The notes under the pieces are model-generated. The model searched no databases, had not been told where the DNA came from, and was given only the letters and a program-made list of their open reading frames with translations. From contig OX637345.1 in NCBI GenBank assembly GCA_951799405.1, forward strand, positions 9,176,001 through 9,240,000: a stretch of 64,000 bases of DNA. The letters are read 5' to 3'. This stretch comes from Agapetus fuscipes (taxonomy: Eukaryota > Arthropoda > Insecta > Trichoptera > Glossosomatidae). Position 1 is the first letter of the stretch, and each line of letters opens with the position of its first letter. The translations under genes and the position numbers were made by a program. Below, piece by piece: positions 32,459 to 43,475 of this stretch.

Positions 32459-32996
32459 ATATCGCTACCAACTAAATAAGTGCAGATTCATTGATTTGAG
32501 ATATCGTGGATAAGTCATTTTATTGGGTGTAACTTATCATAGTAATTGAAATAATTATTGTATGGAAGTGCTTATGGAAAAGTTCTAAACTACAGAATTT
32601 TCATACTTTTTTAGTGTTTGCTCTCGTAGAAAATAAAAAGGTGCATTTATTTGAAAAACTCGTGATTTTTTTTTTTTTTAAGAAATCCTGTGCGGGAGAC
32701 TCCCTAGATTCTAAAGACTCTAGGGGTCTATGACACTTGTTGTAGTGCCGCAGAGGTGTACGAGCTTGGTCGTCGCTACAAAGCGCCAATACTCAAGCAA
32801 GACCCAGTTGCTGTAAGGCTGGATGGACCTTTGGTGACCGGTCATTGGTAAAGGTTTATGAATTTTTCAACCTAGCGAAGAGCACATTCGAAATATAAAT
32901 GGTATATTTTTTTGCTCCGCCGGGATCCGAATCCACAACCTTCCATTTAGCTTTATATGTCACTTATTCAGTTTGCTTTTAAGGTATCGGTTTAAA
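32459..32996. mobile_element. MITE family D, with SINE B2 inside
   Basis: The centre ATTGGGTGTAACTTATCATA and TGCTCTCGTAGAAAATAAAA match other copies in reverse. The right end is CTTATTCAGTTTGCTTTTAAG. Confidence 0.72.
32672..32945 (-). mobile_element. SINE B2, inserted in a MITE
   Basis: The poly-T at its left is the A tail. The copy stops within the tRNA-like head (CCATTT). It interrupts the MITE at 32459-32996. Confidence 0.85.
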
Positions 32997-33046
32997 AGCG
33001 TTAAATAAATTCATATTTCTTAAATGAAAATAAGATGCAATGTAGT

Positions 33047-33266
33047 GCATTGTCTTACCGCAAGTGGAAGCTATTTATTTTCACAGATAAGAGGAACAGG
33101 CTCAAGCTGACAACTAAAAAAACTTAAATTTAGAGTTATTCAGCTCTCTTGGGTTTGAAGTAAGCACCAGAGAGGATGTTATTTCTAACTCACTTGGAGG
33201 GGATTGAACCCTAGTCCTCTGGTTTTGTAGAACACAAGTATTCTACCAACTGAGCTATTAACCGGA
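33047..33266 (-). mobile_element. SINE A, diverged
   Basis: Head GAGCTATTAACC complement, and a body with many substitutions. The 3' end is missing. Confidence 0.7.
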
Positions 33267-33358
33267 TTCGAATCGGATGAAAGTCATAAATAACAATAAT
33301 ACATATTTTTAACTTGATTTCTGCGTAAATAAAATTGATAATTTGAATTTATAAGAAA

Positions 33359-33594
33359 ATTATTTTATTCAAGTTTAATAAATAATGTAAAAATAAAACA
33401 CTAAGTTTTTCTTCACGACTTGATTGATTTCCAATTTCGATTTACAACACTATTATCAAGAAGTGTCCTCTTGAAAATGGTCTGATAACATTGAATTTGG
33501 AAAAAAACAATTCCTGAAAAATAAATTTGTATTTTATTTCTACATCATTAACTGAAAAGGAATTTTCACAACGTCAATACACAAATCCTTACAC
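33359..33594. mobile_element. Decayed P2 foldback
   Basis: ATGTAAAAATAAAACAC and GGAATTTTCACAACG with AATACACAAATCC are P2 end blocks. Between them, minus strand at about 33412-33450, is a UUGAUAA core with CGAAA downstream. Confidence 0.55.
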
Positions 33595-33671
33595 TTTTTC
33601 AATTTTTTTTTTTTTTTTACTGAAAAAAATTGCATAAAATGAACGATAAGTTGGAACAAAAAATTTAATAA

Positions 33672-33992
33672 AATGACCGGTCCGTAGTGCAGTGGTAACA
33701 CTTTGGACTAATGGATAAATGGAAGCTTGTGGGTTTGAATCTCGGCGGAGCACAAAAAATATACCATTTATATTTTCAAATTTGCTTTTCCCTGGGTTGA
33801 AAAATTCATAAACCTTTACCAAAGACCGGTCATTAAAAAGTCCATCCAGCCTTACAGCAACTGGGTCTTGCTTGAGAATTGGCGCTTTCTACAGCGACGA
33901 CCAAGCTCGCAGAGGGTTATTGAGGTGTGATACACACAAAAACAGCGCTCACCAAATAAATCATCCTAATATTATTATTATTAAAATCTGTG
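33672..33992 (+). mobile_element. SINE B1, full length
   Basis: Starts GACCGGTCCGTAGTGCAGTG and ends CATCCTAATATTATTATT. Confidence 0.88.
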
Positions 33993-34263
33993 TTAACCAC
34001 CAAGCCCTAGAAAATATCATAAAAATTATTGTTTGTTATTCATTGAATCCTAGTTTTGTCTTCATCATAGAATTACGTTTTTTCGTAAAACATAAATATG
34101 CAAGTACGCAATCGTAATATTACATTTCATAGCTCACTCTGACGGCCGCTCCCTGCACCGGAAAAAGTGCAAGCCAAATTGATGTCGGCAAAAAGCGCTT
34201 ACATTAATACCCCGACATCACGCTGGTCCGGTTATTTATAGTGACATCCGAAGCGGTGACAGG

Positions 34264-34690
34264 TTGGAACGGCACAGAGACAAAACGACACAAGACAGAA
34301 CCTCACATGACAGAACGACACACGACAGAACAACACATGACATAAATTCACATGAAAGAACCATGGAGGTAGTGTATATAAAGAATACATATAGTAGTTC
34401 TTACATATCGATGGAAAGAACGATACATGAAAGAATGACACATGACAGAACGACACATGACAGAACGACAGATGGCATAATCTCACATGACAGAATGACA
34501 CATGACAGAATAACACATGACAGAACCTCACATGACAGAATGACACATGACAGAACGACACATGACAGAACCTCACATGACAAAAAGACGCATGACAGAA
34601 CCTGCCATGTCAGAGTGACACTTGAGAGAATGACACTTGACATGACCGTACTTGACAGAATGACACATGACAGAACGACACATGGAAGCA
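34264..34690 (+). repeat. 15-bp minisatellite, left (direct) arm
   Basis: Units approximate GAACGACACATGACA. A unique-looking patch at about 34345-34420 interrupts them. Because the unit is a multiple of three with no stops, frames stay open on both strands (DRTTH-type and CHVSF-type periods). Those frames are by-products and not genes. Confidence 0.9.
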
Positions 34691-34789
34691 AAATACATTT
34701 TTGTGTTGTTTGCGATGTTTTGTCATGTAATGTTTTGTGTTGTTATGTCATGTCATTGTGATGTACATTCCTGTAATTTTTTGTCATTA
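34691..34789. other. Spacer between the two minisatellite arms
   Basis: About 100 bp, rich in TTTTGT and GTCATGT. It looks like decayed right-arm units, so the true turning point is near its left end. Confidence 0.6.
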
Positions 34790-35140
34790 TGATGTTCTGT
34801 CATGTGATGTTCTGTCATGTGTCGTTCTATCATGTGTTGTTCTGTCATGTGTTGTTCTGTCATGTGTCGTTCTATCATGTGTTGTTCTGTCATGTGTTGT
34901 TCTGTCATGTGTCGCTCTGTCATGTGTTGTTCTGTCATGTGCTGTTCTGTCATGTGTCGTTCTATCATGTGTTGTTCTGTCATGTGTTGTTCTGTCATGC
35001 GTCGCTCTGTCATGTGTTGTTCTGTCATGTGCTGTTCTGTCATGTGTCGTTCTATCATGTGTTGGTCTGTCATGTGTTGTTCTGTCATGTGTCGTTCTAT
35101 CATGTGTTGTTCTGTCGTGTGTCACTCTATTATGGAACCA
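34790..35140 (-). repeat. 15-bp minisatellite, right (inverted) arm with higher-order units
   Basis: Units read CATGTGTTGTTCTGT on plus, the reverse complement of the left arm's unit. Variants alternate in a fixed order (TCG type, TTG type, TTG type). A six-unit, 90-bp block at 34906-34995 is repeated at 34996-35085 with two differences, showing recent unequal exchange within this arm. Confidence 0.9.
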
Positions 35141-35175
35141 TCCGAAACATACACTAAGACCGCTGGTCCACAAAG

Positions 35176-35252
35176 CCAAAAAACATCTCTTTCATACAAA
35201 AAACACATCTCTTTCATACAAAAAAATCACCTCTCTTTCATACAAAAAAAAC
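35176..35252 (+). repeat. Three short tandem units, TCTCTTTCATACAAAAA type
   Basis: Three units of 23-26 bp follow the minisatellite, differing in A-run length. Confidence 0.8.
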
Positions 35253-35544
35253 CCAAAAAGTTATGTCCGTCATTAGCGCGTCCTCCGCTCAAGGCATTGA
35301 GAAGTCTATCGTCCGCAATACTGGAGATGTAAAAAATATCCCCACATAAATATGGTGGCTCATTCATAACGCGATGCCCGCTTTTTCTCGTGCTGGGTTC
35401 ACACTAGACGCGTTAGGTTCTGATGCATTAAGAGGTAGGCGTACGCGTGAGTAGTCTTGTTCGTTCTGTACGCACACACTTACCATATGGCGCGGTCAAA
35501 AAATACACAAAAAAATTTTTAGGACATACGAAGAAAGTAAATCA

Positions 35545-35636
35545 GTGCAAAATAGGTCCCAAATCACCACATGCTACACCTTCAGGGCTTACGTAAGCAA
35601 GAAGTTACAATATATGTGTAGGTTAATTGCATTGTT
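35545..35636 (+). mobile_element. SINE A 3' fragment
   Basis: It starts at AATAGGTCCC and ends at TGTAGGTTAATTGCATTG. Confidence 0.65.
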
Positions 35637-35969
35637 ATCATTTGCCATTGGCTTGATTTATGATAGCACACATAAAGATTTTGACCCTGACATCCCCCTT
35701 GACAGAAAAATATAATGAATTCGATTTATTTGGAGTGCACTTGGCAAGTAATAGAGCAAACAAATGTCTGCCCCCACACACACCTATCTACTACTGCACT
35801 AGTACTCGGCCCGTCTAAACCAGGCATTACATCGCTTATTATAAATCGCACCCTACAAAATGGCGCGTATAACTATAAATAAAGTGTTCTTTTCAGTGTT
35901 TTTTTCACGCGCATCGCCTCGCGGGACGGAGTTCGGCATTTCACGGATCATCCCCTGCCCCCACTCCCA

Positions 35970-36175
35970 CTAACACCCCTCGGCTCTTTTAACCGCCCCT
36001 TTCTGCCTTTATTATTCATGTTTGTGGCTCTATTTAGTGTCTTATAATATAGTAGTCTTCAGGGAAAAGTTTTGCCTATTGTTGGTACATTTTAGCTTGC
36101 CTCAACACCATCTCGTTCTTTTTGGCGTGACTTTCTGCCTTTAATATTCATGTTTTGGCTCTATTTAGTGCCTTA
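35970..36175 (+). repeat. Degenerate tandem repeat, left of the Harbinger insertion
   Basis: Units of about 120-130 bp read CGCCCCTTTCTGCCTTTATT, then GGCTCTATTTAGTG, CTTATAAT, and GAAAAGTTTTGCCTATT. The second unit is cut by the transposon after GTGCCTTA. Confidence 0.7.
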
Positions 36176-36534
36176 CCCCCGTATTCACGATCAAAACTGG
36201 CACTTCCTTAAGGGCAAACCAGCGCTTAGATTGGGGAAATTCATTTCAAGAACAATACTTAAGGTAAAATTAGCGCTTAAGCGCTCCAAAAACTAGCACT
36301 CAGGTAAGTAAGGTCGACACGTATATTAACCAACGCTTAAGCGCTGTCAAAATATTCCGTCATATTTCATTGTTATCACATTTTTTGTTTGATTGTGAAT
36401 TTACATGAAAAAATGAATTCTTACTATAAACATGATTTTTACAAGTGTATTAACATTGTTTTGACGAGTTCATTTACATTGCTTGACCATCAGAATTGGG
36501 TTTGTTCTCCGGTATGGTCTAGGACCATACTGCA

Positions 36535-36756
36535 ATGACAGATGAACTGTCAAAATATTCCGCCGCATTTCATCAGCACATTTTTTGTTTGGTTGTGAAT
36601 TATTTACATAAAATAATGAATTCTTTCGATACAGTTGACTTCAACGAGAATAATACCATTGTTTTGTTCAAAAATAGTGTCCCAAGAAAATATATCAGAG
36701 ACTGTAAAGACCCATTTACGTATTACGAAGAGGAAGAATTTAGAAGACGTTTTTGA
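36535..36756 (+). pseudogene. Harbinger transposase N-terminal stump
   Basis: The 73-codon frame ends with KYIRDCKDPFTYYEEEEFRR plus RF and then a stop. R(D)xxxPFxxYxxEEFxRRF is the entry to the HARBI1-type transposase, just ahead of the helix that leads to the DDE domain. The whole catalytic domain is missing. It may be shorter at the N end (second ATG at 36616). Confidence 0.7.
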
Positions 36757-36796
36757 TTGAAAAAATGCGTCGTTCTGTATACAGTTTTGCCGTTGC

Positions 36797-36910
36797 TCAT
36801 TGAGGGTTGCAAAGCCAACGATTTCTTCGATCTGTTATTTTATCTTCTATTAAAGGTTTTTCTTTAATCAGAGCCACCAGCAGCTCCTTTTCCGCTGGAG
36901 AAAACAACAT
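36797..36910 (-). pseudogene. Harbinger Myb/SANT-like accessory protein, N-terminal stump
   Basis: A 37-codon minus frame starts MLFSPAEKELLVALIKEKPL followed by IEDKITDRR and stops at 36797. The (F)xxxEKxLLxxLIxxxxxIIExKxTD pattern is the first Myb/SANT/MADF-like helix of the second protein that Harbinger elements encode for nuclear import and end binding. The remainder is deleted. Confidence 0.6.
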
Positions 36911-37334
36911 CTTTTTGGCGCTGAAATCGATCAAAACACTTTACATTGGATATTACATAAATGTATTTTTAAAAACTAATAGAAATTGTAAACAAACAAA
37001 TTCGTACTTACGGTTTACTTAAAGTAGTAATTGCGTTATACGTACTTATTTGTTGTCAAGTTTTATGCAAAGTTGATATGACATTGAAATTTGAAAGAGG
37101 CGGCAATGATAAGAGTGAAGTACGCCGAATATCGGTCGGAAGGTACTGACCAATTACAGAGCTGGGTTTTTTCGAGAGCCAATGACAAACCCGTACGTCT
37201 CCTGGGGGTTGGGCACTACGCTGATTACTGCTTGAGTGTTCTTTGTGAAACAAAACGCTCCAGAATGTCGACCCTTGAGTAAGTGTAGCGCTTGAGTAAG
37301 GCACTTAAATCAGTTTTGATCGTGAATACGGGGG

Positions 37335-38110
37335 TTAAAGTTTTCTCGAAGAAAAGTTTTGCCTATTTTTAGTACCTTTAGGCTTACCTAAACACCTTTT
37401 TGGCCTTTTAAGCGCCCTTTTCTGCCTTTATTATTCAGTTTTTGGCTCTATTTAGTGCCTTATAATAATTGTCTCAAAGAAAAGCTCTGCCTATTGTAGG
37501 AGCTTTTCGGCTTACCTCAGCACCTTATCGGTCGTTTGAGCATGTCTTCCTGCTGTTATTATTTAAGTTTGTAATGGTTTTAAATTATTCAGTTTGCCTT
37601 TCTTTGGTGATATTGTTTTATTTTCCAGCATCTTTTATTTTATTTTGGCACTCTATGGATATCTCCAAAATCAAATATTGCTTCTATTTCCGTCTCACTT
37701 ATATTCTCAATGGCTCTGTTTACCGCCTTCTGTCTCATTTCGTTAACCCATCACTTATTTCTACATAATTATCTTGAACATTTGTCACTTCCTTTTGTCT
37801 TCATTTGTTTTTTGGATCTTCCAAACAACCTTCCACTCTCTATATAACTTTTCAGCTCTCTTTGCTTTATTTTTCCATCGCCTTCAGTACTTTCAAACCC
37901 GTTGGCTCTGTTTAGTGCCATTCCTTTTTATCTAGCGTCCCTGGTTCTCTCTAGAGCCTGTCCTTGTTTATGAATTCTGACGCTGCTCGACATCTTTCAA
38001 TCTCTCTTTTACCCGCCATCTCTCTAGCGCCCAACGGTTCTTTTCTTTCCACCCCCTGCCTCCTTGTGCCGCCCCTTGGCTCTCTTTACCGCCCCCTGGA
38101 GTCAGCTCAT
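37335..38110 (+). repeat. Degenerate tandem repeat, right of the Harbinger insertion
   Basis: The interrupted unit resumes at TTAAAG, and a further unit runs from about 37410 to 37540. Beyond that, pyrimidine-rich variants of the 'GGCTCT...ACCGCC' block continue with growing divergence to about 38110. No coding signal was found. Confidence 0.6.
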
Positions 38111-38403
38111 CAACACTCGCTCCGCTCTCCTGCCGGCAGAGACCATTAAATCATTCCACAGGGTGAACTTCAAGGAAATACCCGATTTCACACACTTATA
38201 AACCCTCGTAAACTACAACCCGTGTGATTGTATTCTCGTCAAAATACGTCAACAATATTTTAAAATATTTTTTGTGAAATGCAATTTAGGTGTCGTGATT
38301 CATCAGATATATATTTTTTAAGACTTTTCATGTCTTTTCAGGTCCCCCTGATGTTCTTTATAACTCTTCTATGCTTCTTGGTCCAACTTGAGCAGTTTTG
38401 TCT

Positions 38404-38652
38404 TTTCTAACGATTGATAGCTCAGTTGGTTGAGTGCTTTAAATTCCATGCCAAGAACTCGGGTTCGAATCCCGCCGAGGGTGTCAGAAATGATTTTCCA
38501 TATCACACCCAAAAATGAAATATCGTCAAGGTTTAATTAGCTTTCACAAGAAATAAGTACCAAGTCCCTCAGGAGCCTCTTTACCCGTAAAAATAAAAAT
38601 GTTCCGATGAGAACTTACACAAAATGCGTAGCTTAGTAGCTTTAATACCGTA
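38404..38652 (+). mobile_element. SINE A, internally deleted
   Basis: The head is intact (GGGTTCGAATCCCGCCGAGG), with about 70 bp missing in the middle of the body. Confidence 0.8.
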
Positions 38653-39344
38653 GCGTTAGCGATGGATCATGGATGCGGTTGAACAATTGATCGAGCAGTC
38701 AAATGCTCTTCATACAATTTTTATCAGCACTTCAATGAACACAAGCATTCTACAAATGTATCTATCTACCAGACTATTTCACTGATTTTTTCTAAAAAAC
38801 TTTAAAAAATATGGATCAGACTTAACTACAAAACATAATTTAACATGGATGCCTTCATTTCAGTATCAAAAATTTGTCCATTTTGAAAAAAAATGACAAA
38901 TCGAAATGAAAAGTTTAGACCATAAAAGGGCTACAGGTCTTCAAAATACGTTCCCCCTTCATCCTAGCGGAGGTCCACCCCGCGAGGTTTCCACGATCGT
39001 CCTCCTGGGTCGGTCCCTTGCCCGGCGTGTTCATCGCATATTCCACACGGAGGGATCCACCCAGAATTCCCGCCTAGAATTATTACTCCACCATACATGC
39101 CAGAGAAGCATTACCATAGTACTCCTATTATTTTTATTATATTGTTACAAATGTGTGGGTTCGTGTGATTGTGTGCCTATGCGTGTTGCTTACTGTATAT
39201 GTGTGTGTGTTTGATAGTTCTGGTATAATGTCGAAAAATCCACCATGGAAGTATCTAGCTGGTTCTCGCGTATTCGAGAAGCAGCTATATAAGCAGTATA
39301 AATATGGGCGGCGATCATCAAGATCATCTTCATCATTTCATTTT
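38653..39344. other. Spacer
   Basis: Includes a GC-rich patch (38960-39080) and a short TG run at 39200. No gene seen. Confidence 0.4.
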
Positions 39345-39440
39345 CACGCTGAAAAAGCCCATCGTAGACATGAGCGAAACGTTTAGTAGATCCAACTCCC
39401 ACAGACCACGGCAACAGATCACGGAAAACTTCTCTCGAAA
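39345..39440 (+). mobile_element. P1 element with hammerhead-like motif
   Basis: CGCTGAAAAAGCCCATCG, ATGAGCGAAACGTTTAG, then CCACAGACCACGGCAACAG and ACGGAAAACTTCTCTC. Confidence 0.55.
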
Positions 39441-39811
39441 TTTTTATTTATTCTTATTTAAATCTTATACAAATGAACTTTCACTAACTTACTACCGAAA
39501 ACCTACATCATTTGAAACGGTGCGGGGTGTGTGTGTATGTATTAATGAGGCCGTGTTTAGCTGCTGTAATGGGAACGGGGAAAATTCGTCTTAAATTTCA
39601 ATGCTTAGTTTTCGGTAAACAAAATGTTAATACTGTGTAATGAAACATCATTTGTTATTCTAAAATAACTTAATTTGGAAACCATTTAATGAGGTACGCC
39701 TTGTTAAAATTAAAAATATTATTTTCACAAATAACTTTAAAAAACACAAATGTTCTTATTAATATAAGAAATTAATATAATATTATAAAATTAATTTATA
39801 TTAATATAATA

Positions 39812-40012
39812 AAAAGCGCCAGTTTTCAAGCAAGACCCAGTTGCTGTAAGGCTGGATGGACCATTGGTCACTGGTATATGAATTTTTCAGCCAGCGAAGA
39901 GCATATATTTTAAAATATAAATGGTATATTTTTTGTGCTCCGCCGGAGTTCGAGCCTACAACCTCATATTTACGAGTCCGAAGTGTTGACAACTAGACTG
40001 CGGACCGGTCAA
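39812..40012 (-). mobile_element. SINE B, 3'-truncated
   Basis: Head at the right (complement of AGACTGCGGACCGGTC). The copy stops at the AAAGCGCC block. Confidence 0.8.
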
Positions 40013-40189
40013 ACTGAATTTGTAACAGAAAATCTCGAAAGTTTTCAGCCCTCAGACCATCATCAGGTAACGGAAAATATAAAAACTGGTAAAATTAATG
40101 ATGAATTTTCAATGTTAATCCAAAAACCATTGAAAATATTTTTATAAAAGTTGTGAGCTTGAGCCTACAATCTTAAATATTCCGTTTTC

Positions 40190-40370
40190 TAATCTTTTCG
40201 GGATTTGCTGTGGACTATTGAAACTGGAACTCACATTAGATTATCATAACACTGAAGAAGCCCATCGCAAATATGGGCAAAACGTTTGGAAGCTCTTTCT
40301 ATGATAGACCACGGCAACAAATCCCGAAAAGCAACTCTCCAGTGTCAACAGCCGGCCGTGTTATCAAAAC
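40190..40370 (+). mobile_element. P1 foldback with hammerhead-like hinge
   Basis: The left arm TCTTTTCGGGATTTGCTG is complementary to the right arm CAACAAATCCCGAAAAG. The hinge reads CACTGAAGAAGCCCATCG ... ATGGGCAAAACGTTTGG. GAAA has become CAAA. Confidence 0.65.
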
Positions 40371-40497
40371 TTATTTCTATCTACTTAATTTCAAAGATGT
40401 ATCTATGAACATTTTTGATCCACCTTTAAAGGACGCCTTCAAGCAAACACGTGTAATTTCACAATTGCACATACTGACAGAATAAAATCAAAAAATC

Positions 40498-40658
40498 TTT
40501 TTTAAGGAATCCTGTGCTGGAGACTCCGTAGATTTCTGAGACTCGAGGAGTCTATGACACTTATTGTTGTGTCACATATGTGTGGTTGATGTACCGATTC
40601 TTTGTAGCATGGCTGTTAGCTGCGTAAATTTGTGTTGTGTGTTGCGTTGGCTTTGTTT
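40498..40658 (-). mobile_element. Second copy of the SINE with B2-type tail and unrelated head
   Basis: It matches 16.45 kb: tail complement AGGAATCCTGTGCTGGAGAC on plus, and GCTGTTAGCTGCG for the head part. Confidence 0.65.
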
Positions 40659-40764
40659 TGAGACACTAAACGGAAATGGCGATTGATATGGTTTCGAATA
40701 GGGTAAGGTGAAATTCAAGGTCAACACAAGGTTGAATGAAACTAAACCCTGATTTTTGTATTAT

Positions 40765-40862
40765 TTCGTGGAGTAGTCCATCGTAGACATGGGTGAAAAG
40801 TCCAGAAGCTCCATCTCCGATGGGCCACGGAAAACCATTCTCCGAATTCCACAAGCGTCAGC
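40765..40862 (+). mobile_element. P1 remnant
   Basis: AGTCCATCGTAGACATGGGT, GAAAAGTCCAGAAGCTCC and GGGCCACGG remain. Confidence 0.5.
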
Positions 40863-41182
40863 AAAAACAAAGCATAAATATTAGAATGACATGGTACAAT
40901 GTGGCATTAGTACAGCCATGTTTCCCCCATACATATTTCAGACAGCTGCAGCGCCATTACTCTATCCCGTGACAATTATAACGATGTGAAGCTTACAGAT
41001 AAATCCGAGAGATGCTCCCGCCTCTCTTGGCAACAAACGACATTTGATTCCTAAAAGTTGTGCCGTTCCACAAGTTCGAGATTTACTGAAGTTGCATTTG
41101 ATTGTGATATTTCAGTTTTATGAGTACTTCCAACAGAACTGTTTTAGGTGTGAGCAACTAAACGGTTATAAATAGCCAGAAT

Positions 41183-41343
41183 GGAAGTTTCATTATCACG
41201 GTAAATATTTCCTATCGAATATCGGTAATATTTGTATGAAGAAATGTCAATCCAAGATGGCCGCAAGTAAACGGCTGATTAGCCTTCATACAAATATTAC
41301 CGATATTCGGTAGGTAAGAATTACCGTGGGGATGAGACTTCCA
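41183..41343. mobile_element. MITE family M, copy 2
   Basis: TIRs GGAAGTTTCATTATCACGG ... TTTGTATGAAG and complement, about 59 bp imperfect. The centre TGTCAATCCAAGATGGCCGC matches copy 1. Confidence 0.82.
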
Positions 41344-41350
41344 GCCCAGG

Positions 41351-41526
41351 TTCCTTGACTAATAGGTTGGTATGAAACTGACTCCCATGCTGTAAAAAAT
41401 GGTTCACTTTGCCAATTTCACTCCTGTTTCAAGGAAGGATGGCAAGAGTTGCATGCTCATTCAAGATTTGGGTTTTTATGTTGTAGGTTCACATGCGGCA
41501 TGTGCAAGCGCGAACTTGTACGTGTC
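41351..41526 (+). repeat. R1, 3'-truncated, first of an inverted pair
   Basis: It stops at GAACTTGTACGTGTCT, where the opposite-strand copy begins. Confidence 0.8.
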
Positions 41527-41706
41527 TATAATTTATAACCTAAATTGCAATGATATATTAACATTTTAAGCTCATATCAGATGCATGCCCATAAACAAAC
41601 ACGTGTAGTTCGCGCTTACAAATGCTAAATGTGTACTTAAAAATAAAATCCAAACCTCAAATGAACATACTCGTAAACCCTCCAACTTTTGCCGACCTTT
41701 CTTGAC
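41527..41706 (-). repeat. R1, 5'-truncated, second of an inverted pair
   Basis: ATAACCTAAATTGCAATG to TTGCCGACCTTTCTTGAC. Confidence 0.78.
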
Positions 41707-41799
41707 ACACCTCGCTAGTTTGATTCCAAGAAAACAATAAACAAGTATCAGATGTATAATATATCGATTCGTCTTTGCAACTTAGATTATAGATTATAG

Positions 41800-42334
41800 T
41801 TTGACAATAAAAGTACCGTTCTTACGTCATTTGTGTAACATATAAGTAAGGAAGATAGAAGGAAATCAAATATGGTCGACCTCGCAAGTTTGATTCCAAG
41901 AAATCAAATAAAAAAAGTATCAGATATAAAATACATCGCTCCATAATATATCACGTTGATTCGCAAAGTTTTTCCTTCTTTGGGAAATTACTGGGCGAAA
42001 AAGTTTGGCTTTTTTTTTATCACTTTTTCATTGGGGGGCAGAATCTGGCGCACGGATTATGGGAAGGCTGTGATCTGATCCAATCATTTCTTGCCGGTGA
42101 CTTTTCCTTTCAACGTTTTTCTTACTTTCCACCTCTGCGGCAATCTACTCAAGTTACGGGGAGTGTTGTTTAGTTTGCTTAGGGAGGGAAAGTAAATGAG
42201 TATCACGGTATTTGGTATTTGTGAATGTATCTGATACAAACGTTACTATCTTCACTTATAAAAAAAAACATCAAAAATTAAAAAAAGGACGAGTAAAGCT
42301 TCGGTAAAAAATGTATTCGAATGAATTTTTGTGA
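41800..42334. other. Spacer
   Basis: The block CTCGCAAGTTTGATTCCAAG at 41880 also occurs as CTCGCTAGTTTGATTCCAAG at 41709, so it is a short direct duplication (about 60 bp) around an R1 tail. Confidence 0.5.
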
Positions 42335-42576
42335 ATCTAAAATCATGTTACATTGAAGATTCACATTATATGCATTCTGACAAGCAGACACGTATAAGTT
42401 CGCACTTGCACATGCCGCATGTAAGCCTACAACATAAACACCAAATCTCAAATGGACATACACCCTGCAACTCTTGCCGTCTTTCCCTGAAAGAGGGGTG
42501 ACATTGAGAAAGTGAACCCTTTTTACAGCATGGGTGGTCAGTCGCATATCAACCAATGACCATACACCATCAAGGA
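42335..42576 (-). repeat. R1, full length
   Basis: Ends ATGACCATACACCATCAAGG, with a small insertion at the start of the repeat. Confidence 0.82.
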
Positions 42577-42599
42577 ACATACACGACAAATTACATTTT

Positions 42600-42780
42600 T
42601 TTTAAATAAAGCTATTTTTTGTTTAACGTAGTTTATTTTCACAATAATATTTAATATCTCGAGTATTTTCGACCTTCAATATTATTGTGAAAATAAACTA
42701 CGTTAAACAAAAAATAGCTTTATTTTAAAAAAATGAATTTTCACTGTGTGAATACACAAACCCTACAAAATCTACATTTT
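42600..42780. mobile_element. Penelope-like P2 foldback
   Basis: Arms of about 46 bp: 42603-42648 (AAATAAAGCTATTTTTTG ... TTTATTTTCACAATAAT) and complement near 42679-42725. The hinge keeps GGTCGAAAATACTC on minus, a ribozyme 3' half. The right end has GAATTTTCACTGTGTGAATA. Confidence 0.8.
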
Positions 42781-42849
42781 TTTAAATTAATAAATAATGG
42801 CACGTATGGAATGTGAATCGTAGGGAATGTGAATATGAATCAAACCTGA

Positions 42850-42996
42850 AAAGAACTTTGCAAATTTAGTCGTCGTTATAGAAAGCGCCAATTCTTAAAC
42901 AAGAGTTGTATGGACTTTTGCTTTACCGGTATTTTTTAAAGGTACATAAATGATTGTTTAACCCAACAAAACACAAATCAAACTTAAACGCCCATT
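42850..42996 (-). mobile_element. SINE B body fragment, old
   Basis: GTCGTCGTTATAGAAAGCGC and the ACCGGTATTTTTTAAAGG block remain. Confidence 0.55.
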
Positions 42997-43475
42997 TAAG
43001 TAAGAGGTATTGACTGCTCCAAAGCACCGCAGCCCGTATTTATAGAATGACTTAAGATTATTCTTGAATATACCAGACCATAAGAGAAGCTTCTCGAGTG
43101 AACGCTTCAAGCCAATATGAGTAGGCACAACTTATAAATACTTAAAACAAACATGTAAACATACAAATATGAGTAAAAAGAACTATAAAATCATAAGTAA
43201 ACATGCACAGACAAAAACGCATACATTCGTTACAATATTTTATCTGTATTTGTCTCTCCATCACTATGCATTGTCAGTAGATTAAGAGAAGTATTTTCTT
43301 ATGGTCACTTTCTCTCACTCTATTTCCTGACTATCCCATCTATCCACTCGTATTTCTTTCTTTTCTTCACTGTATTTTTTGTCTTCGCACAAATCGGGTG
43401 ACTCATTGAAGGCTTAATGAAAGATTTCGTAATAAAATACGAATGTAGGGCAAATCATTGTTTAATATTTAAAAA
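42997..43475. other. Spacer
   Basis: Unique. Pyrimidine-rich at 43310-43380. Confidence 0.45.

Larger units (their letters stand above)
36176..37334 (+). mobile_element. PIF/Harbinger DNA transposon, internally deleted (1,159 bp)
   Basis: The ends are perfect 24-bp terminal inverted repeats starting CCCCCGTATTCACGATC (36176-36199 and complement 37311-37334). They are flanked by TTA duplications (36173-36175, 37335-37337), the target signature of PIF/Harbinger. Inside are two gene stumps, a transposase N terminus on plus and a Myb/SANT-like N terminus on minus, pointing at each other. This is what remains when the middle of the two-gene element is lost. Subterminal AAGCGCT motifs recur near both ends. 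The element interrupts one unit of a degenerate tandem repeat, and neighbouring intact units show the empty site. Confidence 0.88.

Noticed and set aside
34790..35140. CRISPR-like array
   Set aside because: Contiguous 15-bp units with no spacers, in a eukaryotic genome.
34264..35332. Several long open frames on both strands (up to 179 codons)
   Set aside because: They arise from the stop-free 15-bp repeat; periodic peptides such as DRTTH, CHVSF and MTEQH appear in all frames, with no start or splice context.
40040..40075. Hammerhead-like CTGATGATGGTC on minus
   Set aside because: The core is present, but stem II pairs only with wobbles, the segment after GAA (AACTTT) is not self-complementary and stem I does not pair; too decayed to call.
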